This document shows positions 8,811 to 17,429 of a stretch of DNA of 64,000 nt, in pieces. Position numbers and translations under genes: made by a program. A model generated the notes under the pieces. The model made no database searches and was not told the DNA's origin. It saw only the letters and a list, made by a program, of their open reading frames with translations. Source of the DNA: Alkaliphilus flagellatus (lineage in GTDB: Bacteria > Bacillota > Clostridia > Peptostreptococcales > Natronincolaceae); NCBI RefSeq assembly GCF_018919215.1, contig NZ_JAHLQK010000003.1:248001-312000 (forward strand), written 5' to 3'. Numbering within the stretch: position 1 is the first letter of the stretch; each line of letters begins with the position of its first letter.

Positions 8811-10160
8811 ATGTCAAAACCAAAACGAAATTGGATTTACGCTTTTTTTGTTCGGTGTTGGTTTACAGCTAAAATGGCATTAAATGGCGTATTTTCTAAC
8901 ACATTCCGATCTGCATTAACAATTTTAGGTGTTGCTATTGGTGTTGCTTCAGTTGTCAGTTTAATGGGGATTGGAGAAGGAGCAAGGCAAAATGTCATCG
9001 AACAATTTGAAAGTCTAGGAACTAATGTAATCTCTATTAAGGCCCACGAAGCGGAGCTAGAATTTCAACCTGAAATGGCACAAGAGTTAGTAGAAAGAGT
9101 AAATGGATTAGAAATAGCTACACCAGTCGTACAGACCTATACTGCAATGAGATGGCGGAGAGATAGAAAAGAGGTTGACATTATCGGTGTTAATCAAGAA
9201 TTTCCGAAGATTAGAGACCATAGTCAAGCTGCAGGAGAGTTTTTTAGCCCGCTCCATATAGAACAACGATCATATGTGGCAGTGCTAGGATATAATGTAG
9301 CAGCAGGACTCACTGGAGGTAGAAGTCCTGTAGGGCAGACAATTACATTAGATGGACAGAGTTATCGTATTTTAGGTGTATTAGAACCTAAAGGAAAAGG
9401 AAAGGCTGAAAATATAGACGACAAAGTAGTAATACCCTATACAACGGCTCAACGTATTGCTAAAAAGCGAACCGTAGAAGAAATATGGGGAAAGGCCAAT
9501 TCAGTTGAAGATGCCGAACTTGCAACTATTCAATTAGGTCGTATTTTTAAAAAAGAACTAAGTGGAGGTCGTGATACCCCTGCACCGACACCAACACCAG
9601 AAGGATCTAGTACCCAGGAAACTATGGTAACAACAATGGGGAATGTTTCACCTGGTCAAGGAGGAGAAGATACAGATAAAAATAAGGATAAAGATAAGGC
9701 ACCTTCTAGAAAAGAAAAGGGTATGACTATTACAAACCTAAACCAGTTAGTAGATGAACTAGATGAAGCTAATCGTATTATGACACTACTTTTAGGAGGA
9801 ATTGCTGCTGTATCCCTATTAGTAGGTGGATTAGGAATCATGAACATCATGCTAGTAGCGGTAACTGAAAGAACATCTGAAATTGGTGTTCGTAGGGCGT
9901 TAGGGGCTAAGAAAATAGACCTGTTGGCTCAATTTTTATTAGAAGCATTATACGTTAGTATTATTGGTGTTATTGCTGGTATTGCTGTAGGTATATGGGG
10001 CATGGGCATATTTGCTAGCTATGGTTTCCAAACAGCAATTAGCTTTGAGGCTATTCGTATTGCAGCGGCGGTTGCACTAGGTGCAGGATTACTCTTTGGT
10101 GTATATCCGGCTATTTCTGCATCATCATTACCACCTGTAGAGGCATTAAGAAGGAGGTAA
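8811..10160 (+). CDS. MacB-like ABC transporter permease (FtsX domain)
   Basis: Permease of 449 residues. TM1 is at residues ~32-55 inside the N-terminal MacB motif (FRSALTILGVAIGVASVV). An extracytoplasmic MacB periplasmic core domain follows to about residue 250, and three C-terminal TM helices lie at ~325-445, with NIMLVAVTERTSEIGVRRA as the coupling segment. Between core and TM2 (about residues 250-305) lies a hydrophilic stretch rich in Pro/Thr and then Lys/Asp (DKNKDKDKAPSRKEKG), unusual for the family. RBS AGGGGTGA. It completes the exporter with the genes at 6387 and 7130. Substrate unknown. Confidence 0.9.
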   Translation: MSKPKRNWIYAFFVRCWFTAKMALNGVFSNTFRSALTILGVAIGVASVVSLMGIGEGARQNVIEQFESLGTNVISIKAHEAELEFQPEMAQELVERVNGLEIATPVVQTYTAMRWRRDRKEVDIIGVNQEFPKIRDHSQAAGEFFSPLHIEQRSYVAVLGYNVAAGLTGGRSPVGQTITLDGQSYRILGVLEPKGKGKAENIDDKVVIPYTTAQRIAKKRTVEEIWGKANSVEDAELATIQLGRIFKKELSGGRDTPAPTPTPEGSSTQETMVTTMGNVSPGQGGEDTDKNKDKDKAPSRKEKGMTITNLNQLVDELDEANRIMTLLLGGIAAVSLLVGGLGIMNIMLVAVTERTSEIGVRRALGAKKIDLLAQFLLEALYVSIIGVIAGIAVGIWGMGIFASYGFQTAISFEAIRIAAAVALGAGLLFGVYPAISASSLPPVEALRRR

Positions 10161-10208
10161 ACCTTAAGTTAAGTATTTAAGGCATATAGAGATAAACTAA
10201 AGAATATA

Positions 10209-10253
10209 TATGACCCATTAGTAGAAATCTACTAATGGGTCATATTTCCTTTA
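10209..10253 (+). terminator. rho-independent terminator after the MacAB-like operon
   Basis: A 16-bp stem (10209-10224 with 10229-10244) with an AAAT loop, followed by a T-rich tract. The core ACCCATTrGTAG matches the terminator at 6118-6153 with a paired base change in the stem. Confidence 0.9.
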
Positions 10254-10314
10254 TAATTTTTAAATTTGTTAATATTATTGATGTTATGAAAAGAATATAC
10301 TATAATAAAATGTA

Positions 10315-10343
10315 TTGACCGACTATTCGGTTCTGTATATTTA
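10315..10343 (+). promoter_or_regulatory. promoter with embedded TetR-type operator, RND operon
   Basis: TTGACC (10315-10320) and TATTTA (10338-10343) are spaced 17 bases; TATATT at 10336 is an alternative -10. A perfect dyad ACCGA-CTAT-TCGGT lies at 10318-10331, overlapping the -35 and the spacer, where a TetR dimer would block RNA polymerase. The last gene of the operon (14862) encodes a TetR protein, which suggests autoregulation. Confidence 0.65.
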
Positions 10344-10380
10344 CATAAATAAGGACTAATAATACCAACAGGAGGTAGAG

Positions 10381-10482
10381 GTGGTGGATTTAATATGGGC
10401 GAAGAAACTTAAGACTTTCTTAAGGTTTTCTTTATGCCCTCTTGTAAATTGTATTTTAATATATAATAATGCAAGAATATAG
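10381..10482 (+). CDS. putative 33-residue leader peptide or small protein of the RND operon
   Basis: A short frame starts at GTG 10381 (or GTG 10384), 5 bases after a strong AGGAGG at 10370-10375, and ends at TAG 10480-10482. It reads MVDLIWAKKLKTFLRFSLCP and then a hydrophobic stretch ending NNARI, so it is basic and partly hydrophobic. It lies in the leader between the operon promoter (10315-10343) and the adaptor gene (10508). A hairpin (10406-10427) followed by a T-rich run sits inside the frame, as in attenuation leaders. No homologue is recognised. It may be a regulatory leader peptide or a small membrane protein; an accidental ORF is possible, though the RBS argues against that. Confidence 0.45.
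   Translation: MVDLIWAKKLKTFLRFSLCPLVNCILIYNNARI
10406..10427 (+). promoter_or_regulatory. hairpin in the RND operon leader, possible attenuator
   Basis: AACTTAAGA (10406-10414) pairs with TCTTAAGGTT (10418-10427), with one bulged G and a 3-base loop, and is followed by TTCTTT. It lies inside the 33-codon leader frame. Confidence 0.35.
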
Positions 10483-10507
10483 TAATGCAAGAAAAAGGAG
10501 GAAAAAA

Positions 10508-11728
10508 ATGAGTAGAAAATTAAAATCTAGTATATTGTTAGTTATAATGTTATTAGGAGTAGTAGGGTTAATATCGGGTTGCAGTAGCTCTACTGAAGCT
10601 AGTCAAGGCCAGGAAGAAGAGAACTACATACCAGTAGCCATAGAGAAAGCTACTGTTAATAATATTGGAAATGAAATAAAGATTAATGGTAAAACCTTTG
10701 CCAATGAAGAGATAGCAGTTATACCAAAGGTGCCAGGAATAGTTACAAATATTAATGTTAAGTTAGGTGATATAGTAGAAAAAGGTACAGTTTTGTTTAC
10801 TATAGAGCAAGAAGATATTTCAAAGAGTGTTGAGCAGGCGGCAAATGGTGTAGAACTTGCTAATAAAGGAGTAGCTCAAGCTGAAAACGGTTTCAAAACC
10901 GCAAATATTAATTACGAATTAAATAAGGAAAAAATAGAAAATGCCCAACTAAATCTAGAGAGAACTAAAAAGCTTTATGAAGAAGGAGCTATATCTAAAA
11001 GTCAGTTGGAACAGGCTGAGTTAGCAGCAAGTGACAAAAGTCTAGAGGCAATAAAAGGTCAAGTTGATCAAGCGAAAATAAGCTATGAGCAAGCTTTAAA
11101 CCAGTTAAGGCAAGCAGAGATATCCTACGAGCAGGTTCAAAGTAATTTATCAAACACAGTGGTAACAGCTCCTATTGGAGGAGTAGTATCTGATTTAACT
11201 GTTAAGGAAGGACAATTGGCATCTAATGCACAACCGGCAGCTACAATAGCTCAAATGGATAAAGTCTACATACAAATGAATGTGGTTGAAAATATGGTTA
11301 ATAAGCTAAAGCTTGGACAGGAAGTTGTAGTGAATGTTCCAGCAGCATTAAATGAAGAAGCTACAAGTACCATTAGCTATATTAGTCCAACTGCAGACCC
11401 TAGAAGTCAGCTGTACCCTGTAAAGGTATATATACATAACCAAGATAACAATATTAGGCCTGGAATGAATGGAGAAGTGAAATTAGATTTAGACCAAGTA
11501 GAATCTGCCACTGTTATAAAAAGAAATGCTGTTTTAGATAGGGATGGTAAAAATTTAGTTTATGTAGTAGAAGGTGATAAAGCTGTTGAAAGAGTGGTAA
11601 CTATAGGGCTTGATACAGGAGATTATGTGGAAATAAAAGAAGGCATTAAAGAAGGAGAACAAGTTATTGTAGAAGGACAACATTATGTAGAAGATGGTAC
11701 AAAAGTGAAAGTAGTAAGGGGTGAGTAG
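10508..11728 (+). CDS. RND efflux adaptor, lipoprotein
   Basis: Adaptor of 406 residues for the RND pump encoded next. The signal peptide ends in a lipobox LISGC (Cys near residue 27), so it is probably a lipid-anchored lipoprotein. Lipoyl halves are around VPGIVTNINVKLGDIVEKG and APIGGVVSDLTVKEGQLAS, separated by a long coiled-coil hairpin (~90-210). Beta-barrel and membrane-proximal domains follow. ATG 10508 has AGGAGG at 10496-10502; the upstream in-frame ATG 10469 has no RBS and would bury the signal peptide, so I reject it. The RND gene starts two bases after the stop. Confidence 0.92.
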   Translation: MSRKLKSSILLVIMLLGVVGLISGCSSSTEASQGQEEENYIPVAIEKATVNNIGNEIKINGKTFANEEIAVIPKVPGIVTNINVKLGDIVEKGTVLFTIEQEDISKSVEQAANGVELANKGVAQAENGFKTANINYELNKEKIENAQLNLERTKKLYEEGAISKSQLEQAELAASDKSLEAIKGQVDQAKISYEQALNQLRQAEISYEQVQSNLSNTVVTAPIGGVVSDLTVKEGQLASNAQPAATIAQMDKVYIQMNVVENMVNKLKLGQEVVVNVPAALNEEATSTISYISPTADPRSQLYPVKVYIHNQDNNIRPGMNGEVKLDLDQVESATVIKRNAVLDRDGKNLVYVVEGDKAVERVVTIGLDTGDYVEIKEGIKEGEQVIVEGQHYVEDGTKVKVVRGE

Positions 11729-11730
11729 CA

Positions 11731-14700
11731 TTGAATTTATCAAGTTTAGCTGTAAAAAAACCCGTTACAATAACTATGATAGTTTTGATTGTTGTACTTT
11801 TGGGAGTAATTTCACTAACTAGGTTACCTATAGATTTATTTCCCAAAATAGAAATACCTGTAGCTGTAGTATCTACCTCTTACACAGGGGCAGGACCACA
11901 GGAAATAGAAAACCTAATTACCAAACAAATTGAAGGGGCTATTGCCACTGTAGGAAATATAGATACTGTAAGTTCTATATCATCGGAGGGGAGTTCTGTT
12001 GTAATTGCACAGTTTAACAATGGAACAGATATGGATTTTGCAGCATTAGAGATTCGAGAGAAAGTAGATTTAATAAAGGGCGTCTTACCAGATGGCGCAA
12101 CTCAGCCTATGGTTTTAAAGATAGATCCAAACTCTACGCCTATTATACAGATTGCTATATCCACTAAGGGTGATTTAGCCGGGTTACAATCTTTAGCAGA
12201 AGATACATTTAGTCAGAGACTTGAAAGGTTAGATGGAGTTGCTTCTGTTAGTGTTGGTGGTGGATTTGTAAATGAAATAGAGGTAGCGGTTAATCAAAAT
12301 AGTTTAGCTAGTTATGGATTAAGTATAAATCAGCTTTCTCAATTATTGAGTGCATCCAATATGAATCTTCCTGGTGGAAATGTAAACAAGGGAGAACAGA
12401 AACTAGCCGTAAGAGTTGTAGGGGAGTTTAATAGCCTTGATGAAATAAAGAATATGCCTATTACTCTAGCTACTGGAGACGTTATTAGGTTACAAGATGT
12501 GGCTACAGTAAAGCTTAACCAAAAAGATATTAGTGCTATTTCAAGAACTAATGGAAAAGATAGTATTAATATTTCGGTACAAAAGCAATCAGGTAAAAAT
12601 ACAGTACAGGTAGCAGACTTGATTAATAAAGAAATCGAAAACCTTAGGAAGGATTATCCTAATGTTGAAATCGATGTCGTGTTAGATAGCTCTACAATGA
12701 TTAAAGACTCTATAGATACTGTAGTAAATAATGTTCTTATTGGTTCTGTGCTTGCTATTGTTATTCTGTATATTTTCTTGAAAAATATAAGAACAACACT
12801 TATTATAGGAACCTCAATCCCTATATCTTTAATCGCTTCCTTTATACTATTATATTTTAATGGCATTACATTAAATATGATGACATTAGGTGGGTTGGCC
12901 TTAGCCGTAGGAATGTTGGTAGATAGTGCTATCGTAGTACTTGAAAATATTTATCGATTTAGGTCTGAAGGATATTCTAGAAAAGAAGCTGCTATAAAAG
13001 GAGCATCGGAAGTAGGAATGGCTATTACAGCATCTACATTAACTACCATAGCCGTATTTCTACCTATAGTATTTATAGATGGAATGGTTGGAACAATATT
13101 TAAAGATTTTGCTCTAACCGTTACCTTATCCCTTGGAGCATCTTTAATAGTGTCTTTAACTTTTATACCAATGTTATCTTCAAAGATTTTAAAGGTTGAA
13201 TCGGAAAAAACAGATGTGAAAAAAAGAAAGTTGGAGTTTATATACAAAATCTTTGATAACATATCTAATAAAATGGAAAACATCTATAAAGGGATATTAA
13301 TTAAGAGTCTTAAACGTAGAAAAACTACTATATTTATCTCAATAGTTATATTTGTTGTAAGTATAGCTAGTTTGGTTGGTGTAGGAATGGAATTTTTCCC
13401 AACTACAGATGAAGGTACAATATCAATTAACATAAGTATGCCCGTAGGTACTCAAACTGATAAAATAGACGGGATAGCACATATTGTTGAAGAAAAACTA
13501 ACAACAATTAAAGAGATAAATAAAGTATTTACTAATATAAGTTCTGGAAATGTTTTGATGGGGGGTCAAGCTGGTAGCAATAGTGGCTCGATTTCAGTAG
13601 GTCTAGTTAAACTAAATGAAAGAAATAGAAGTACTGATGAAGTTGCAGAAGAAATTAGAAATATTGTAAAGGATATTCCAGGTGCTGAAATTTCAGTACA
13701 AGGAACATCAAGTACCGCTATGATGACATCAGGAAGTCCTATCAGTATAAGTATTAAAGGAAGTGAGCTAAAGGTACTTGAAGAGATCTCTAATGACTTT
13801 AAAAATATTATTGAGTCTGTAGAAGGAACTAGAGAAACTAAAACTAGTTTTAGTGAAGGAGTACCAGAAGTAGAAATTTTAATAAATAAGGAACGGTCTG
13901 CAACCTATGGTCTAACGACTGCACAAGTTGCTTCTGCTGTTAGAGGGGCGGCAACAGGAACTACAGCTACCAGATATAAAGATAATGGTGAGGAGATAGA
14001 TGTAGTATTAAGATCTGTAGGGGATGTTACAGAAAGCTTGTCTAATTTTGAGCAGATAGATATAACTACTCCTACTGGAATAAACATACCGCTAAGTCAG
14101 GTAGCTGATATATCTGTAATTAAAAGCCCTGTTAGCATCAGTAGAGAAAATCAAGAAAAGGTAGTAACTGTTAATAGTCAAATTGTAGGAAGAGACTTAC
14201 AAAGTATAGTTACAGATATAAATAAAGAACTTCAAGAATACCAATTACCTGAAGGATACTATTATAGTATGGGTGGAGAGAATAAAGAGATGATGGAAGC
14301 CTTTAGCCAGCTTTTATTAGCACTTGGCCTTGCTGTAATATTAATATATATGGTAATGGCAGCTCAATTCGAATCCTTAATTCATCCATTTGTAATTATG
14401 TTTACTATACCTTTGGCTTTCTCTGGAGGAGCTTTAGCTCTTTTCATAACAGGCAGGGCATTTGGTGTAACTGCTTTTATAGGAATAATTATGCTGGCAG
14501 GTATTGTAGTTAACAATGGTATTGTATTAATAGACTATATTAATATATTACGTAATGAAGGTAAAGAAAGAACTGAAGCAATTACTATTGCTGGACCAGT
14601 TAGATTAAGACCAATTTTAATGACTACATTGACTACTATTTTAGGACTTATTCCACTAGCTCTTGGAATAGGTGAAGGAGCAGAACTACAGGCTCCAATG

Positions 14701-14844
14701 GCTACTGTAGTTATAGGAGGACTAGTTTTATCTACAGTTTTAACTCTAATATTTGTGCCAGTACTATATACAATATTTGATGATATGTCCAACTCTTTTA
14801 AATCTAAAGTGAAAAAACTAAAGAAGAGTCCTTCAGAAGCATAA
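11731..14844 (+). CDS. RND-family efflux pump, AcrB/HAE1 type
   Basis: Proton-driven inner-membrane exporter of 1037 residues, the normal length for the HAE1/SwrC group. The 12-TM layout with two large extracytoplasmic loops (~40-330 and ~555-860) is clear. The N-terminus MNLSSLAVKKPVTITMIV is typical. TM4 carries GMLVDSAIVVLENIY with the proton-relay Asp; TM10 carries GIVVNNGIVLIDYIN, with Asn where AcrB has its essential Lys, as in other members from anaerobes. The start is TTG 11731 with AAGGGGTGAG upstream. In monoderm bacteria such pumps (for example B. subtilis SwrC) expel lipopeptides, bile salts or drugs. Co-transcribed with its adaptor and a TetR gene. Confidence 0.95.
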   Translation: MNLSSLAVKKPVTITMIVLIVVLLGVISLTRLPIDLFPKIEIPVAVVSTSYTGAGPQEIENLITKQIEGAIATVGNIDTVSSISSEGSSVVIAQFNNGTDMDFAALEIREKVDLIKGVLPDGATQPMVLKIDPNSTPIIQIAISTKGDLAGLQSLAEDTFSQRLERLDGVASVSVGGGFVNEIEVAVNQNSLASYGLSINQLSQLLSASNMNLPGGNVNKGEQKLAVRVVGEFNSLDEIKNMPITLATGDVIRLQDVATVKLNQKDISAISRTNGKDSINISVQKQSGKNTVQVADLINKEIENLRKDYPNVEIDVVLDSSTMIKDSIDTVVNNVLIGSVLAIVILYIFLKNIRTTLIIGTSIPISLIASFILLYFNGITLNMMTLGGLALAVGMLVDSAIVVLENIYRFRSEGYSRKEAAIKGASEVGMAITASTLTTIAVFLPIVFIDGMVGTIFKDFALTVTLSLGASLIVSLTFIPMLSSKILKVESEKTDVKKRKLEFIYKIFDNISNKMENIYKGILIKSLKRRKTTIFISIVIFVVSIASLVGVGMEFFPTTDEGTISINISMPVGTQTDKIDGIAHIVEEKLTTIKEINKVFTNISSGNVLMGGQAGSNSGSISVGLVKLNERNRSTDEVAEEIRNIVKDIPGAEISVQGTSSTAMMTSGSPISISIKGSELKVLEEISNDFKNIIESVEGTRETKTSFSEGVPEVEILINKERSATYGLTTAQVASAVRGAATGTTATRYKDNGEEIDVVLRSVGDVTESLSNFEQIDITTPTGINIPLSQVADISVIKSPVSISRENQEKVVTVNSQIVGRDLQSIVTDINKELQEYQLPEGYYYSMGGENKEMMEAFSQLLLALGLAVILIYMVMAAQFESLIHPFVIMFTIPLAFSGGALALFITGRAFGVTAFIGIIMLAGIVVNNGIVLIDYINILRNEGKERTEAITIAGPVRLRPILMTTLTTILGLIPLALGIGEGAELQAPMATVVIGGLVLSTVLTLIFVPVLYTIFDDMSNSFKSKVKKLKKSPSEA

Positions 14845-14861
14845 GAAAATGAGGTGAAGAA

Positions 14862-15449
14862 GTGAACTCCTTAAAAGAACAAAAGAGAATTGACATTATT
14901 GAAGCTGCAACTAAGATTTTTAGAAGATATGGATTTCATAAGGCAAAAATTGAAGTAATAGCCAAAGAAGCAGGAATTGGGAAAGGTACAGTATACGAAT
15001 ACTTTGATAGCAAAAAAGATTTATTTGAACAAATGATAAAATACATGGCAGAAACTTATCTGAATATGGCACGTGAAGCAATGGATATTGCTGAAACAGT
15101 TAAAGAAAAGTTAATGGCCTTTGCACAACATCATGGAAACTTTGTAAGTGAACACATGGATATGGCTGAAAATGTTATTCCAGGGCCAGGATTTTTGTCA
15201 GAGGAAATGAAGTATCAAATGATTGAAATGAAACAGTCAATATTTCTTCTAATTGATGAAGCTTTGGAAATGGGGATTGAAACTGGTGAACTTAGGCCAG
15301 ATTTAAATAAAAGAATAGCAACATTCTCTATACTAGGAGCTATCAATCATAATTATGCATTACAGGTATATTTTGAAAGTGTTAACCCAAAGGATATTGA
15401 TTCTAGACCTATTATCGATACTGTCTTCAATGGTTTATCGAATAAATAA
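14862..15449 (+). CDS. TetR/AcrR family regulator of the RND operon
   Basis: Regulator of 195 residues. The N-terminal HTH (~10-56) contains AKIEVIAKEAGIGKGTVYEYF and then DSKKDLFEQM; the C-terminal helical domain is ligand-binding. The GTG start at 14862 follows GAGGTGA, 17 bases after the RND gene, so it is the last gene of the operon. The likely operator is the ACCGA-CTAT-TCGGT dyad inside the operon promoter at 10318-10331. The effector is probably a pump substrate, but that is inference. Confidence 0.92.
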   Translation: MNSLKEQKRIDIIEAATKIFRRYGFHKAKIEVIAKEAGIGKGTVYEYFDSKKDLFEQMIKYMAETYLNMAREAMDIAETVKEKLMAFAQHHGNFVSEHMDMAENVIPGPGFLSEEMKYQMIEMKQSIFLLIDEALEMGIETGELRPDLNKRIATFSILGAINHNYALQVYFESVNPKDIDSRPIIDTVFNGLSNK

Positions 15450-15515
15450 TAAGGTATTAAAAATTAATTTTATAGTATAATGAGCAATCAGTTATAGACA
15501 GAAAGTGATAAAGTT

Positions 15516-15557
15516 AAAGAGGTATAGCAAGGACAAATTCCTGTTATATCTCTTTTT
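15516..15557 (+). terminator. rho-independent terminator of the RND/TetR operon
   Basis: AAAGAGGTATAGCAAGGA (15516-15533) pairs with the arm ending TATATCTCTTTTT (to 15556), with G-U pairs and one bulge, ending in a T-run. Between it and the promoter at 15599 nothing else is seen. Confidence 0.75.
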
Positions 15558-15590
15558 ATGTTATTGATGAAAACCTTGTGACTTTAAATA

Positions 15591-15645
15591 TGTAACAATT
15601 TAACTGTATTAAAAATTTGCTTTTACCATACTACAGTGGTAGAAT
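15591..15645 (+). promoter_or_regulatory. promoter block A upstream of the radical SAM gene
   Basis: -35 TTGCTT (15617-15622) and -10 TAGAAT (15640-15645), spacing 17. A dyad TTTAA-N5-TTAAA (15599-15613) sits just upstream of the -35. The first 30 bases match block B at 17430 in 26 positions without gaps. Confidence 0.6.
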
Positions 15646-15797
15646 AATTATTATATTAAATAATGGCTATTCTAGTTTATAAGGGATATATTTTTTTGTA
15701 AAAATAAATGGATAAATTCATCTTGTATTAAATTTACTAGCACATTAGGTTAAAGTATCTTAATATATATTATATGTATTTTACGAGGAGGATAAAA

Positions 15798-17294
15798 ATG
15801 GGTAAAAATGTCCTACTAATTGGATTTTATAATGAAAAAGCATTAGGCGTTAGATATCTTTCGAATGCATTAAATACTAATGGATATAATGCTCATATCT
15901 TATATTTTAAAGAGTTTAATAGTGTTAATCCAAGTAAAGCCAGTAAAAAGGAACTTGATTTATTAGAAAATTTAATAAATGAAATTAAGCCCTCCTATAT
16001 TGGGTTAAGTGTTATGTCTTCTCTATATTTAGAATCTGTATATTTAGTAAATGATAGAATTAGAGAAAAGTTTAATGTACCAATTATTTGGGGTGGTGTG
16101 TATTCTACACTTTTCCCTGAAGAAACATTAAAGTATGGAGATTATGTTGTTCAAGGTGAGGGAGAGTTACCTTTAATAGAACTATTAAACTCTTTAGAAG
16201 AAGGTAAAGATCCTTCTCATATTGAGAATGTTGTATTACACAATGAACAAAAACAACTAATTAAAAACTCATTAAGACCATTAGTTCAAGAATTAGATAA
16301 GCTAGGTTATCCTAAAATAGGTGGGGATAATGTTTATTTTATCCATAACGATGAAATTGGATATGGAGATCCACAAACTAAAGGGTTTACCTATGAATTA
16401 ACTGCATCTAGAGGTTGTCCTTTTGCCTGTTCTTATTGTAGCTCTGTTAATTTAAAAAGAACTTATGCTGGAAAAGGAAAATATGTACGTTTTCGTTCTG
16501 TAGATAGTGTTATGCATGAGTTAAAAGAGGCTAAATCTTCTATTAAAAACTTAAAAGTTATTCATTTTTGGGACGAAATTTTCTCTGATGAAGAGGGTTG
16601 GATAGAAGAGTTTAAAGAACGATATAAGAATGAAATAGGTATCCCTTTCAAAATATGGGGACATCCACTAAAGATAAATGAAAGAATTATTAACAATCTT
16701 GTAGAAGCAGGTCTTTATCAAATTGTTGTAGGGATTCAAAGTGGTTCATCTAGAATAAGGAAAGAGATATTCCATAGAAAAGAAAGTCAAGAAGAAATAA
16801 TTAATGCTAGCCGTATTTTATCTAAATGTAAGGTTCCTAAGGTTATATATGACTTTATGCTACAGCATCCATTTGAAACCTTAGAGGATTTAAAGGAAAC
16901 CTACAAACTTTGCTTACAACTAGAACCACCTTTTGAACTACAGTTACATGGTCTAAATTTCTTACCAGGAACTGATATTATTGATAAGGCAATTGAGGCA
17001 AATCTTCTATCTGAAGAAGAATTAAATAAGATTATGTATAGCTCTATTCAAGAGCAATATGATATGTATTGGGGACCAGCAGCTGTTAATCAATTAAATG
17101 AAAATAGTACATGGGTGGCTTTAACATATCTAACACAATTTCCTAAGTTAAGACCTATGGTTGAAAAACTTGCTGCAGATGTAGAAAAAGGAAACAAGGA
17201 AAATGTTGTTGTAAGGCTTCAAAAATTTATGAAGCAGGTTACAAGGTTTAGAAATTTGGCGGGTAAAGCAAAGCTAGTTATAAGTAAAAGCTAA
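15798..17294 (+). CDS. B12-binding domain radical SAM protein
   Basis: Enzyme of 498 residues. The N-terminal ~150 residues form a Rossmann-like cobalamin-binding domain (IIWGGVYSTLFPEETL is the usual switch-to-radical-SAM segment). The radical SAM core follows, with CxxxCxxC at Cys207, Cys211 and Cys214 (RGCPFACSYCSS) binding the 4Fe-4S cluster. GIQSGSSRIRKEIFHR is another conserved core segment. This BchE/hopanoid-like class does methylations and rearrangements, often on lipids or cofactors. ATG 15798 follows AGGAGG (15786-15791); ATG 15774 lacks an RBS. It is monocistronic, between its own promoter and terminator. It shares a promoter type with the LtaS-SLH gene next door, so an envelope or lipid substrate is possible but unproven. 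Confidence 0.88.
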   Translation: MGKNVLLIGFYNEKALGVRYLSNALNTNGYNAHILYFKEFNSVNPSKASKKELDLLENLINEIKPSYIGLSVMSSLYLESVYLVNDRIREKFNVPIIWGGVYSTLFPEETLKYGDYVVQGEGELPLIELLNSLEEGKDPSHIENVVLHNEQKQLIKNSLRPLVQELDKLGYPKIGGDNVYFIHNDEIGYGDPQTKGFTYELTASRGCPFACSYCSSVNLKRTYAGKGKYVRFRSVDSVMHELKEAKSSIKNLKVIHFWDEIFSDEEGWIEEFKERYKNEIGIPFKIWGHPLKINERIINNLVEAGLYQIVVGIQSGSSRIRKEIFHRKESQEEIINASRILSKCKVPKVIYDFMLQHPFETLEDLKETYKLCLQLEPPFELQLHGLNFLPGTDIIDKAIEANLLSEEELNKIMYSSIQEQYDMYWGPAAVNQLNENSTWVALTYLTQFPKLRPMVEKLAADVEKGNKENVVVRLQKFMKQVTRFRNLAGKAKLVISKS

Positions 17295-17334
17295 CATTAT
17301 ATAAGGAAATAGTTAAATATACAAATATAAATAT

Positions 17335-17370
17335 AAATATCCACCAACTATGTTGGTGGATATTTATACG
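17335..17370 (+). terminator. rho-independent terminator after the radical SAM gene
   Basis: AAATATCCACCAAC (17335-17348) pairs perfectly with GTTGGTGGATATTT (17352-17365), followed by a short T/A-rich tail. Confidence 0.85.
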
Positions 17371-17429
17371 TTTGATTATAGAAAGATCTTAACTATTTTT
17401 TCTTAGTACTCATTGCATTCATTTGTATA

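Noticed and set aside
10469-10507. ATG 10469 as start of the RND adaptor
   Set aside because: No RBS, and it would place a charged extension before a clear lipoprotein signal peptide that starts at 10508.
12951-13283. Minus-strand ORF of 110 residues within the RND gene
   Set aside because: Antisense shadow of a conserved coding region, without an RBS or family match. The same applies to the other antisense frames inside clear genes, including 2745-3272, 22945-23334, 25825-26340, 35730-36074 and 56846-57244.
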